Source of the DNA: Cyanobium sp. NIES-981
Lineage (GTDB): Bacteria; Cyanobacteriota; Cyanobacteriia; PCC-6307; Cyanobiaceae
Reading direction: 5' to 3'
Length of the DNA stretch: 46,384 bases
Assembly: GCA_945896675.1 (NCBI GenBank)
Contig: CAMDEM010000016.1
Coordinates: 1 to 46,384 of the forward strand
Shown: positions 7,768-15,519 of the stretch, in pieces
Layout: each line of letters opens with the position of its first letter
Position numbering within the stretch: position 1 is the first letter of the stretch
Position numbers and translations under genes: made by a program
The notes under the pieces: generated by a model
What the model was told of the DNA's origin: nothing
Seen by the model: only the letters and a program-made list of their open reading frames with translations
Databases searched by the model: none

Positions 7768-8360
7768 TTAGCCCGTCGTTGCCCCTGCTGCTGGCCCTGG
7801 CGCTGGCCCCGGTGCTGCCGCTCCCTTTCCAGGGGCTCCAGGCCACCGATCGCCAGGCCGATCCGGTGGCGGTGTGTGTGGTGGCACCCCGGGTGGAAGC
7901 GGTGCAACAGGGGGATGCCATTGGGGTGGTGCCCACGCCCAGGCCCGTGTTGCTGGTGGTGGAGCCGTTGCTGGAGATTCGCATTGAACGGGCGGGTCGG
8001 CTGGTTTGGCGGCGGGTAGCCAACTCTGGCCAGGTGATCACAGGGCCCATGGCCTGGCCGGGCCTTCCCCTGGCGCCAGGGGAAGTGGTGCTGCTTCGCC
8101 TCCGGCCCCAGCAAGCTGGGCCGGGCAGTTTTGCCCATGTGCAATTGATTGGTGGCTCGGCGGCGCGCATGGTCCAAACCGCTCGCTTGATGGCTGGCTT
8201 GGCCCAGAAGCCCGCGGCGTGGCTCCAGGCTGTCGACGCTGCCCTGGACCAGGGCGATGTGCCCCTGGCCTGGACGCTGCTCTTTGCCCCGAATGCACCG
8301 CTTTCCCCCGAACTGCAGGGGCTGCGCAATCAGGTGCTGAACCAGGGCTGCGGGCAGTAG
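7761..8360 (+). CDS. exported hypothetical protein
   Basis: A 199-residue protein with a strong leader (residues about 5-22, LPLLLALALAPVLPLPF), so probably exported. The middle is beta-rich (VLLVVEPLLEIRIERAGRLVW, then VVLLRLRP) and the end is helical. No family is recognised. The start is one of two adjacent TTG codons at 7761 and 7764, overlapping the arsM stop codon, which implies translational coupling with arsM. Whether it belongs functionally to the arsenic genes is only inferred from position; it has few cysteines and no metal motif. Confidence 0.7.
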   Translation: MLISPSLPLLLALALAPVLPLPFQGLQATDRQADPVAVCVVAPRVEAVQQGDAIGVVPTPRPVLLVVEPLLEIRIERAGRLVWRRVANSGQVITGPMAWPGLPLAPGEVVLLRLRPQQAGPGSFAHVQLIGGSAARMVQTARLMAGLAQKPAAWLQAVDAALDQGDVPLAWTLLFAPNAPLSPELQGLRNQVLNQGCGQ

Positions 8361-8402
8361 GCCGGTTCTTTTTAAAGGCTTGCCCGTCTTCTTTCAAAGG
8401 CT

Positions 8403-8666
8403 GTGCGTCTGGATCAGGTGTTGAGCAAGAGCTGCAATGAGTTCCATGAACGGGATATCGATGCACCCCAGGTGATGCACGAGGTCTTCGACGACCTGCG
8501 CAAGCTCCTGGCCAAGGCCAGCTCAGAAGATTGGAAAGAGATCTATATCGAACGGGATAAGGCTGATATCAAGACCCATGTCTTGAATCAGGCCATGGAG
8601 CTCGGCACCCACCATGTCCAGCCCATGCCCACCAGCTCAACATTTGCTAATCAAGTTGGAGATTGA
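8403..8666 (+). CDS. small hypothetical protein
   Basis: An 87-residue protein with a GTG start at 8403, preceded by AAAGG at suitable spacing. It is charged and helical (VMHEVFDDLRKLLAKA, EDWKEIYIERDKADI). No domain recognised. Base composition is lower in G+C than the flanking genes, as in the convergent neighbour at 8711-9091, which may mark the pair as recently gained. A shorter start at a second GTG (8418) is possible. Confidence 0.55.
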   Translation: MRLDQVLSKSCNEFHERDIDAPQVMHEVFDDLRKLLAKASSEDWKEIYIERDKADIKTHVLNQAMELGTHHVQPMPTSSTFANQVGD

Positions 8667-8710
8667 GATGGTGGTGGTATTGGTTGTGATTGATCACGAT
8701 CTTGCCTTGA

Positions 8711-9091
8711 TCACCATTTGGTTTTGAGACCGGAAGCTGGATCGTCACCCGTTTCGCAGAATAGTTTCAGCCGTGCGTTGTGGGCATCCTGTTCTGCCTT
8801 GATGATGTCCTTGTAGGCCTCCCGGTCGCAGCTGATATTCAGCCCAGAGAGCTTGCCTTCCATCTCCCTGATCCATTCATGGATCACTCCCGGGCCCTTG
8901 TGCTCGACGAGTTGGCTCAAGATGTAGATCCCATAGGCGATGAGTTCGGTATCGGTGGTGTTGGGGTTGCACTCCACCTTGCCGCAGTAAATCGATCGGG
9001 CTGCATTTTCCCGCAACACATGTTCCAGTCTTGCTTTTGTTAGTTCATCCACTTTCCGGCTACTGAGTGCAATGAGATGAAGTTCGGTCAT
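8711..9091 (-). CDS. hypothetical protein, helical
   Basis: A 126-residue protein, mostly alpha-helical and charged, with three cysteines: SIYCGKVECN, NISCDRE and KLFCETGDD. No family recognised. It converges on the 8403-8666 gene with a 44-base gap that contains two imperfect TTGATCA-type repeats. Composition is more A+T-rich than the surrounding genes. No partner gene on its strand is close; the upstream 230 bases hold the terminator of the next transcription unit. Confidence 0.6.
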   Translation of the reverse strand: MTELHLIALSSRKVDELTKARLEHVLRENAARSIYCGKVECNPNTTDTELIAYGIYILSQLVEHKGPGVIHEWIREMEGKLSGLNISCDREAYKDIIKAEQDAHNARLKLFCETGDDPASGLKTKW

Positions 9092-9247
9092 GGCTCATGG
9101 ATCACGGGTGTCTGGGCTGGTGATGGAGAACTCCTCGCCGCCTTTACTTGGTCTAGCGAGATCGCTGATGGGCTGCCGTTTGTTTGATCACGGACTTGGT
9201 TATTTGCTTCGGCTTGCTGCACATTGCGCAACCTTGTCTGGGATCCA

Positions 9248-9276
9248 TAAAAAAACCGCCCCTGCTGGGGGCGGTT
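9248..9276 (-). terminator. rho-independent terminator
   Basis: A nine-base-pair stem (AACCGCCCC pairing with GGGGCGGTT, loop of 5) is preceded on the plus strand by a run of A, which becomes a U run after the hairpin in a minus-strand transcript. It would end transcription of the small gene at 9323-9424. Confidence 0.85.
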
Positions 9277-9322
9277 GGAAGGTCTAGCTGGAAGACCTCG
9301 TTCGAAGACATGGGATCAGTGG

Positions 9323-9424
9323 TTAAAAGATCTCAGCCTTGGGGTTTTGCACACTGGCGAGCTGGGCCTGGCGCAGCCTTTCGGCCTTGAGGATTTGCTC
9401 GCGGATCAGGGCAAGGGGATTCAT
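9323..9424 (-). CDS. 33-residue peptide gene
   Basis: A very short frame, ATG at 9424 to TAA, preceded by an AGG core with 6-base spacing. It encodes an amphipathic basic helix (MNPLALIREQILKAERLRQ) and a short polar tail. About 46 bases after its stop is the strong terminator at 9248-9276, which has no other obvious client. That arrangement of ribosome site, short frame and terminator argues for a real small gene. Function unknown. Confidence 0.5.
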   Translation of the reverse strand: MNPLALIREQILKAERLRQAQLASVQNPKAEIF

Positions 9425-9518
9425 GACGTGCCTCACTTGCGGCAGCCCCGTTCCCTGCTGCCAAGGCTTGCGTCCCAGATGGGATGAACGTACTGAAATG
9501 GTAGCGAAAGTTACAGGG

Positions 9519-9698
9519 CTAGGCGTGTTTTGTGATACCAGTCTTTTGCTGAAGCTGGGTGTGCCTGATCTGGGTGTGCCTGATTTGGGTTGGTTGGCCA
9601 TGGGCCTGCTGGGTTTGCTGTCGAATGCGGGCGAGCAGCGCGGCCACGCTGGGCCCATCCACCGGTTGTTGGGTGAGTAGCTGTTGGAGGCGTGTCAT
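9519..9698 (-). CDS. small Gln-rich hypothetical protein
   Basis: A 59-residue frame beginning 44 bases after the end of the P-type ATPase gene on the same strand. The N-terminal part is helical (TRLQQLLTQQPVDGPSVAALLARI); the tail contains a directly repeated IRHTQ pentapeptide encoded by a 15-base tandem repeat at 9555-9584. Low complexity and lack of known relatives keep confidence modest. It may be a trailing small gene of the ATPase transcript. Confidence 0.38.
   Translation of the reverse strand: MTRLQQLLTQQPVDGPSVAALLARIRQQTQQAHGQPTQIRHTQIRHTQLQQKTGITKHA
9555..9584. repeat. 15-base tandem repeat, two copies
   Basis: CTGGGTGTGCCTGAT occurs twice in tandem (9555-9569 and 9570-9584, one mismatch at the end), followed by a partial third copy. 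The unit is a multiple of three and in frame with the small gene it lies in. Confidence 0.8.
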
Positions 9699-9741
9699 TC
9701 CAGAAGTGTTGCCAGATCTGGCCGCAACCCTTGGAGCTTCA

Positions 9742-12084
9742 TCAGCCTTGACGCGGGACTGCATACCGCTGCCGCACCCCAGTGGCCACCAGCAGGGCCA
9801 GTCCGGTTGCCACCACCACCGCCATGGTCTGGTTGGACGACAGCGACGTCAGGGCCAGGCTCCGTTGCAGGGGCGCCCAGAGGAGGATCGCCAGCCAGAG
9901 GCCGGCGCCCAGGGCCGCGCCTGTCGCTGCGATCGAGCCGAAGCGCCCGCCGTTGATCCACACCAGGCCCCCCCCACTGAGGAGCAGCACGCCCATCACC
10001 ATGCTGCGTTGTGTTTCAGCTGCGGCATGGGGCCAGAAGGCCATGGCCAAAACCCCTGCCATCAATGCCAATCCCTGCCAGGTGGCGTGCTTCCAGGTGG
10101 GTGGATCAAGCAAGGGGGCCTCGGGGGGGCGTGGCGGTTGGCCCATTAACCCGGGGGCTGCGGGGATGGCTTCAAACACCACCGTGCAAGCCGGGTCGAT
10201 CACCAGGTGCAGCAGGGCAATGTGCACCGGCAGCAAGATCAGGCTTTGGCCTGGAATGAGCAGGGGAATCAAGCTCAAGGCGGCGATGGGGAGGTGAATC
10301 GCCAGGGTGTAAGCCAAGGCCCGGTGCAGATTGCTGTCGATGCGCCGTCCCATGGCGAGCGCCGCCACCAGATCGCCAAAGCTGTCGTTGAGCAGCACGA
10401 GATCGGCGGATTCGCGGGCTACCGCCGTGCCCCGCTTTCCCATGGCCACGCCGATGTCCGCCGCTTTCAGGGCGGCGGCGTCATTGACCCCATCCCCTGT
10501 CATGGCCACCACCTCGCCGGAGGCCTGAAGGGCCCGCACCAGTTGCAATTTCTGCTGGGGCATCACCCGCGCAAAGACCGACACCTTCGCCACCAGTTCG
10601 CTGAGCTGGGCCAGGGGCATCGATGCGAGTTCAGGCCCGGTGGCCACATCACCCCAGCCCAGCCCGGCTTGGGCGGCGATGGAGCGGGCCGTGACGGGGC
10701 TATCGCCGGTGAGCATCACCACCCGCACCCCTGCCCGCTGGGCTAGGGCAATGGCTTCGGGCACATCGCTGCGCAGGGGGTCGGCGAGACCAATCAGGCC
10801 GATCGCCTCAAATTGGTAGTCGTGCACGTGCTGGGGTTCGTCGCCGCTGTGGGTTGGGGCCCCGGTGAGCCCGCGGGCCACAGCCAGCACCCGCAGCCCT
10901 TTGCTGGCCAATTGCACGCTGGCGCTCAAAAACGGTTGGCACAGGTTTGGCGCTAGATGGCAGAGATCGGCAATGGCCTCAGGGGCTCCTTTGGGGGCCA
11001 GGTGCCAGGCACCGTCGCCATCGCGCCACAGCTGGGACATCACCAAAAAATCGCTCTTCAGCGGGTAGTCCCTCTCCAGCGGCCAATCGGGATGCAGGTG
11101 CTCGCTGCCTTCGAGATGGGATTGGGCCAGGCGGTGGATGGCCAGTTCCATGGCATCAACCGGATCGCCGCGGCTGGCGAGTACTGCCATTTCCACCAGC
11201 TGGTGAAAGGCCTCATCCAAGGGCTCCCCACTGGACCACTGGGCGCCATCGGGCCAGGTGGTGAGCTCGGCTACGGCCATGCGGTTTTCGGTGAGGGTGC
11301 CGGTTTTATCCACGGCCAAAACCGTGGCGCTACCAAGGCTTTCCACCGCTGCGGGCCAGCGGGCCAGCACCCCAAGGCGGGCGAGCCGGAGGGCCCCAAG
11401 GGCCAAAAACAGGGCCAGTACCACGGGGATTTCGTTGGGCAGCACGGCCAGGGCCAGGGCTGCTAGCAGGGCCTGGGGCCAGTTGCCGCCGGTGAGCCCT
11501 TGAATGCAGGCCAGGGCAGCGCAGAGGCCCAGGCCCCAGAGGGTGAGCCGGCCCGTGAGCCGGCGGGTGCGGCGCTGCAGGCGGGTGGGGGGCGGCACGA
11601 CCGTCTTGAGGCTGTCGCCAATGCGGCCCAATTCGCTGGCGACGGCGCTGGTTTTGACCTCGGCCCAACCCCTGCCGCTCGCCACGAGCGATCCAGCCAA
11701 GATCCTCTCGCCGAGTCCTTGCTTGGCCATCGGCAACGACTCCCCGGTGAGGAGGGATTCATCGAGCCATAGGCCCACGGCCTCCCGCAGGGTGGCATCG
11801 GCCACCACCCGATCGCCCTCCTCCAGGCGTAAATAATCGCCGGGAAGAACCTCCCCAGCGGCGAGTTCCAGCTCCTGGCCCAGCCGGCGCACGTGGGCCC
11901 GGGGCGCGGAGAGTCGGGCAAGTTCAGCCAGGGCCCTTTGGCTGCGGTGCTGTTGCAGCCCATCGAGCAGAACAATCCCTGCCACAAACCCCAGCAGGAT
12001 CAGCCCATCCATCGGTTCGCCGATCAGTCCATAAATCAGGGCGCAGCCCAGCAAAAGGAGGTTGGTGGGCTCCAGGAGATTCAT
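9742..12084 (-). CDS. cation-translocating P-type ATPase
   Basis: A 780-residue P-type ATPase. In order: actuator domain with LTGES (residues about 112-117), PNEIPVVLA at the core of membrane helix 4, the phosphorylation site DKTGTLT (D about 250), a KGAPEAI nucleotide-binding segment, GDGVNDAAALKAADIGVAMG, and C-terminal membrane helices. The overall pattern is that of P2-like cation pumps. The motif PNEIP in place of PEGLP differs from Ca2+ pumps of the SERCA type, so ion specificity is open. The protein begins directly with the first membrane hairpin and lacks the usual N-terminal cytoplasmic domain; an in-frame stop shortly upstream excludes a longer start. Confidence 0.93.
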   Translation of the reverse strand: MNLLEPTNLLLLGCALIYGLIGEPMDGLILLGFVAGIVLLDGLQQHRSQRALAELARLSAPRAHVRRLGQELELAAGEVLPGDYLRLEEGDRVVADATLREAVGLWLDESLLTGESLPMAKQGLGERILAGSLVASGRGWAEVKTSAVASELGRIGDSLKTVVPPPTRLQRRTRRLTGRLTLWGLGLCAALACIQGLTGGNWPQALLAALALAVLPNEIPVVLALFLALGALRLARLGVLARWPAAVESLGSATVLAVDKTGTLTENRMAVAELTTWPDGAQWSSGEPLDEAFHQLVEMAVLASRGDPVDAMELAIHRLAQSHLEGSEHLHPDWPLERDYPLKSDFLVMSQLWRDGDGAWHLAPKGAPEAIADLCHLAPNLCQPFLSASVQLASKGLRVLAVARGLTGAPTHSGDEPQHVHDYQFEAIGLIGLADPLRSDVPEAIALAQRAGVRVVMLTGDSPVTARSIAAQAGLGWGDVATGPELASMPLAQLSELVAKVSVFARVMPQQKLQLVRALQASGEVVAMTGDGVNDAAALKAADIGVAMGKRGTAVARESADLVLLNDSFGDLVAALAMGRRIDSNLHRALAYTLAIHLPIAALSLIPLLIPGQSLILLPVHIALLHLVIDPACTVVFEAIPAAPGLMGQPPRPPEAPLLDPPTWKHATWQGLALMAGVLAMAFWPHAAAETQRSMVMGVLLLSGGGLVWINGGRFGSIAATGAALGAGLWLAILLWAPLQRSLALTSLSSNQTMAVVVATGLALLVATGVRQRYAVPRQG

Positions 12085-12247
12085 GGGTTCAGGCCTGGAA
12101 CCCCCGGTTTAGCGATGGAAATCACGCCTAGGTGCGGGCCACTCCGGCCATCGGGTGCCTGATGCAATCGTGCGACGAACCCTGGCCAGATGGCCCTCTG
12201 CGGGGTTGGTGTCGCTAAGTCTGGGTTGTTGTTGACCCGCTCAAGTC

Positions 12248-12625
12248 ATGCTTTCTGCCAAGTTCAAGCCTGCCCTTTTGGGAGTGGCCTTGCCGCTGCT
12301 CTCCACCCTCACGGTGTTCGCTCCTTTGGCGCTTCGGGCGGCCGAGATACCGCGGACCCAGGAGAAGGCAGCCAATGTGGCCCGCATGAAGGCCGAAGCC
12401 CTGAACGGCGGGTTATCCAAATATCGCACGGCAGCCTGCATGCACCAGTTGGGTGGCGGCAGCTGCATGGTGCGCGCGAGCAGCGACGGCTACCGCTTCC
12501 AGTTCCTCGGCGGCACACCGGGGTGGGAAACCATGAACCGAAAGCCCACGGTTGAAACCCAAATCATGGTGTCACCCGATGGAACCAGGGTGGAGAATGT
12601 GATCTACAACGGTGCCCCCCGTTAG
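12248..12625 (+). CDS. exported hypothetical protein
   Basis: A 125-residue protein with a clear signal peptide (residues about 8-31, ending LALRAAE). The mature part has two cysteines in ACMHQLGGGSCMVRAS, which could form a disulfide, and beta-like segments (YRFQFLGG, TQIMVSPDG). No known family. It is divergent from the P-type ATPase (163-base gap) and convergent with the response regulator gene, whose stop lies 13 bases away. Confidence 0.75.
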   Translation: MLSAKFKPALLGVALPLLSTLTVFAPLALRAAEIPRTQEKAANVARMKAEALNGGLSKYRTAACMHQLGGGSCMVRASSDGYRFQFLGGTPGWETMNRKPTVETQIMVSPDGTRVENVIYNGAPR

Positions 12626-12638
12626 GGAACACCCCTGC

Positions 12639-13415
12639 CTAGAGCGCCGTTGTCGCTGGTAGGCGTTGGAAGAGGTACCCCGTACCCCGGGCCGTGATCA
12701 CGAGCTCGGGGTTGTCGGGGTCGTCTTCGATTTTGTTGCGAAGCCTGGAGATGTGCACGTCCACGACCCGGGTGTCGGAATGGCGCTCCGGGGTGTAGCC
12801 CCAGATCTTGGTGAGCATTTCTTGGCGGGTGAGGGGCTGGCCCGAGTGGGCCATCAGCATCTCGAGAAGGTCAAATTCCATCCCCGTGAGCTTGACCCGT
12901 TCGCCGGCCTTAAACACCTGGCGTTTGTGGGGCAGGATCATCAGCTGGCCAATCTTGATCTCCCGCGGGGCGCTGCCAGCGGCCGCGGGGCCCGCACCGC
13001 CGGCCGTACGACGCAAGACGCAGCGAATGCGGGCTTCCAATTCCTTCGGGCTGAAGGGTTTGGTGATGTAGTCGTCGGCTCCCAGCTCCAGGCCCAGGAT
13101 GCGGTCTTTGACTTCTGAGCAGGCCGAGAGCATCAGGATCGGCACCTCGGATTGTTGGCGCAGGGCCTGAATCACCCCGTAGCCGTCCATCTTCGGCATC
13201 ATCACGTCCAGCACGACCACATCGGGTTGCACGGTTTGGAAGAGGGCCAGCGCCTCTTCGCCATCGCTGGCGGTCGCCACGTCGTAACCAAACATGGTCA
13301 GCCGGGTTTCCAGCACCCGCCGGATATTGGCGTCGTCGTCCACCAGCAAGATTGCCTGCTTCAGGGCGTCGCCGTTTTGAGCGTCAAGCCCTGGGGCTTC
13401 AGGGGTAGTGGTCAT
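12639..13415 (-). CDS. OmpR-family response regulator, RpaB/Ycf27-like
   Basis: A 258-residue response regulator. Receiver: acidic pair D27/D28 (LLVDDDANIRR), phospho-acceptor D70 (VVVLDVMMPKMDGYGV), S97 in the Thr/Ser position and K119 in ITKPFSPKELEARI. A winged-helix output domain follows, with LTGMEFDLLEML, WGYTPERHSDTRVVDVHI and ARGTGYLF. These match the RpaB/Ycf27 group, regulators of high-light and photosynthesis genes in cyanobacteria. The linker is longer and Ala/Gly-rich and several receiver residues differ from the RpaB sequences I recall, so it may be a paralog rather than rpaB itself. No kinase gene is adjacent. Confidence 0.85.
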   Translation of the reverse strand: MTTTPEAPGLDAQNGDALKQAILLVDDDANIRRVLETRLTMFGYDVATASDGEEALALFQTVQPDVVVLDVMMPKMDGYGVIQALRQQSEVPILMLSACSEVKDRILGLELGADDYITKPFSPKELEARIRCVLRRTAGGAGPAAAGSAPREIKIGQLMILPHKRQVFKAGERVKLTGMEFDLLEMLMAHSGQPLTRQEMLTKIWGYTPERHSDTRVVDVHISRLRNKIEDDPDNPELVITARGTGYLFQRLPATTAL

Positions 13416-13623
13416 CGGGCGCGCCTGCTGATTTCTCTTTTTAGCAACAATGGGGGGCCGCTTCGGTGATTTGCAGCTCCGTGGGGGCGGTGCTGTTGGA
13501 TCCCGTAATCACTTGGGCCACAGGTGCCGCCCAAGGCCCATCGACAAGACCTCCCCAAAAGGGGACTGGCTTTGGGGGCTTGCTGCGTCGCAGTGTTGAT
13601 CACGCCACTGATCCCCCGCGGTC

Positions 13624-13992
13624 ATGCCGGAGCAGACCGACGCTGCCCAAGAGCAGGCCTATCTCGCCTACGCCAACAGGCCCCGTCGGCCAGGCGCGAG
13701 CTCCATGTTTCGCGGCGTCAGTTATCGGAAGCGAACGGGGAAGTGGATCGCCCAGTTGTATTGGCGGGGGCGCCGCTATTTCCTTGGGGCGTACCAGGAC
13801 GAGCGGGAGGCCGCAGAGGTTTACAACAATCACGCCCTGAAGATCATCGGCCCGTTTGCCGTACTCAACGATTTGATAGCGGCTGATATGACCGGGGCTG
13901 ATTTGAAAGTGGCTGATTTGAGAGTGGCGGCTGGGCTGGATGGGCAAAGACCCGAGGCAGGAGGTCCCAGCGCGGACCAAGACCCCCAGTAA
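13624..13992 (+). CDS. stand-alone AP2/ERF-domain protein with pentapeptide-like tail
   Basis: A 122-residue protein whose residues about 29-82 form an AP2/ERF DNA-binding domain: FRGVSYRKRTGKWIAQL for the three-stranded sheet, FLGAYQDEREAAEVYNNHAL for the sheet end and helix, and AVLN. Bacterial AP2 domains are usually attached to HNH homing endonucleases; no HNH motif is present here, before or after. The tail (residues about 84-102) repeats A-D-(L/M)-x-x, encoded by a 15-base tandem repeat. It is divergent from the RpaB-like gene (208-base gap). It may be a small DNA-binding regulator or a remnant of a mobile endonuclease that lost its nuclease part. Confidence 0.82.
   Translation: MPEQTDAAQEQAYLAYANRPRRPGASSMFRGVSYRKRTGKWIAQLYWRGRRYFLGAYQDEREAAEVYNNHALKIIGPFAVLNDLIAADMTGADLKVADLRVAAGLDGQRPEAGGPSADQDPQ
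13882..13926. repeat. 15-base tandem repeat, three copies
   Basis: Copies at 13882-13896, 13897-13911 and 13912-13926; the last two differ by one base. The unit is in frame and encodes ADxxx pentapeptides in the AP2-protein tail. Confidence 0.85.
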
Positions 13993-13996
13993 TGGC

Positions 13997-14419
13997 CTAG
14001 GGCCAGGGACTGAAGCTCACCGGTTCGTACTTGGCAATGCCCATCCGCCAGCTGCGGATCACCAGGGCTTTCAGGCTGGATTCAAAGGCAGCGGTGTCGC
14101 CACTGGCGAGCCAGCTGGCCTTTAGGAGCGGCAATTGCTCGCTCATCACATCGAGGGGAATCTCAATCAGCAGCAGGCTGCTGTCACCGGCGGCCCGCTG
14201 AAGGGGGCCCCCATCGCTGCGTTGCCAAAGCCGGAGTAAGAGCTCCAAGGCCAGGGTGCGGCCATCGTCACCGGGGTCTTGGGCTGGGTCGTTGGCTGGG
14301 TCGTTTTCTGCGGGGGCTGAGGCGGCTGCGGCCGACTGGGTTTTGCCCGTCAGGGGCAGGGCGCGTTTGCCGTCAAACTCCACCAACGCCAAGGCGACCA
14401 AGTAGGGGGCGTTTGCCAT
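13997..14419 (-). CDS. hypothetical protein with low-complexity insert
   Basis: A 140-residue protein. The N-terminal strand (APYLVALALVEFDGKRALPLTGK) and C-terminal helical half (LLLIEIPLDVMSEQLPLLKASW, then a helix and KYEPVSFSPWP) look folded. Between them is an Ala/Asp/Pro/Asn-rich segment (residues about 28-52) with repeated NDPA-type units. No family recognised. It ends 5 bases from the AP2 gene, convergent with it, and is divergent from the CP12-like gene (107-base gap). Confidence 0.7.
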   Translation of the reverse strand: MANAPYLVALALVEFDGKRALPLTGKTQSAAAASAPAENDPANDPAQDPGDDGRTLALELLLRLWQRSDGGPLQRAAGDSSLLLIEIPLDVMSEQLPLLKASWLASGDTAAFESSLKALVIRSWRMGIAKYEPVSFSPWP

Positions 14420-14526
14420 GGGGCATCCTGTTGCAATCTCCCCACCTTGCCTGCGGCCCCGGCTCTGCTGCCGCTGGGGGTTAAATTCTCGGCCGACTCA
14501 CCTGTGCTCCTCTTGGGAGTCTTGTT

Positions 14527-14745
14527 ATGACCACGATCGCGTCCCAGCTGGAGAGCTACCGCTCGGCATTGGCCACAGCCACGGCCAATGGAGATCAGGC
14601 CGTGGCCCGCAAGCTGGAGCAGCAGATCAAGGACCTTGAGGATTTCCAAGGACGCCATCCCGAGGCCGAGGAAGCTCCGAGCCCCTTTGAGGTGTTCTGC
14701 GAGCTGAACCCAGCCGATGAAAAGTGCCGGGTTTACGACGACTAA
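14527..14745 (+). CDS. CP12 domain protein, N-terminal Cys pair absent
   Basis: A 72-residue protein ending in the CP12 C-terminal signature: PSPFEVFCEL then C67-RVYDD, with C58 and C67 spaced as in the redox-sensitive C-terminal loop that docks on GAPDH. The N-terminal half is a helix (QLESYRSALATATANG, ARKLEQQIKDLEDF), likely a coiled coil, and lacks the N-terminal cysteine pair of canonical CP12. Canonical CP12 joins GAPDH and PRK in the dark to halt the Calvin cycle. A one-loop form could bind GAPDH alone or regulate something else. Similar proteins occur in picocyanobacteria as I recall. Confidence 0.85.
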   Translation: MTTIASQLESYRSALATATANGDQAVARKLEQQIKDLEDFQGRHPEAEEAPSPFEVFCELNPADEKCRVYDD

Positions 14746-14832
14746 TCCAAGGCATTCGTTGTTGATCAGGAGGCGGCCCCTTAGGTTTGAACAACCTTTA
14801 GGCAGATAGCTTCTGCCGCCAAGGAGGGTCCG

Positions 14833-15519
14833 ATGGACCTCACCCCTTTTCTCAGCAGCCTGGAAGGCACCGGCCTCGACCAGGTCCTGCTCTCATTGGC
14901 AGTCCGTGGCCGGGTGGCCATCGCCATGAAAGGGAGATTCCTGTTGCGCTCCGTTTGCGAGAGCTTCCAAGACAGCACCCGGATTGGATGTGCGGTAACC
15001 GACCAGGCCACCTGTTTGAGCTACCTGGCGAAGGACCCCTTCGAGCTGCTGATCGCCACCGATTACTTGGAACAGGGCAATGGCTTTGAGCTGGTGCGTC
15101 TGGCCCGCGAAGTCCAGCCCAGTTTGAAGGCGGTGGTGTTGGCGCTGGGCGATGTGATCCCCGCCCAATACGCGGATGCCGATTGGCTGGAAGCGGTGGT
15201 GGCTGAGGCCGATTTCAACGGTGATCAACGCCCCCTTCAAGCCGCCGTGATCGCCGTGATGGGCCATCACTTTTACCGAAGCCCATCCCTGCGCTCGGAC
15301 AAGCGGGCTTACTTGAGCTGCCCCCGGCTCACCAAGCGCGAATACGAAGTGCTGGATTTACTGGCCGTCGGCCTCACCGATCGCGACATCGCCGAGAAAC
15401 TCGTGGTGAGCGAGGAAACGGCCAAGACCTACACCAAGCGTTTGCTGAAAACCCTTGATGTGAACAACCGCCTGCAGGCGGTGCTCAAGGGCATGCGCTG
15501 CGGCATGGTCCAGATCTAG
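14833..15519 (+). CDS. LuxR/NarL-type regulator with degenerate receiver domain
   Basis: A 228-residue protein with a strong ribosome site (AAGGAGGG) just before the ATG. The C-terminal LuxR helix-turn-helix is clear: LTKREYEVLDLLAVGLTDR, VVSEETAKTYTKRLL, and VNNRLQAVLKG. The N-terminal half has a receiver-like rhythm (RLAREVQPSLKAVVLALGD) but an incomplete acidic pocket; the presumed acceptor is in ATDYLEQG. It therefore may not be phosphorylated in the standard way. It resembles the regulator at 24829-25578 in layout, though the two are diverged. The gene ends within a 15-base tandem repeat giving three in-frame stop codons. Confidence 0.85.
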   Translation: MDLTPFLSSLEGTGLDQVLLSLAVRGRVAIAMKGRFLLRSVCESFQDSTRIGCAVTDQATCLSYLAKDPFELLIATDYLEQGNGFELVRLAREVQPSLKAVVLALGDVIPAQYADADWLEAVVAEADFNGDQRPLQAAVIAVMGHHFYRSPSLRSDKRAYLSCPRLTKREYEVLDLLAVGLTDRDIAEKLVVSEETAKTYTKRLLKTLDVNNRLQAVLKGMRCGMVQI

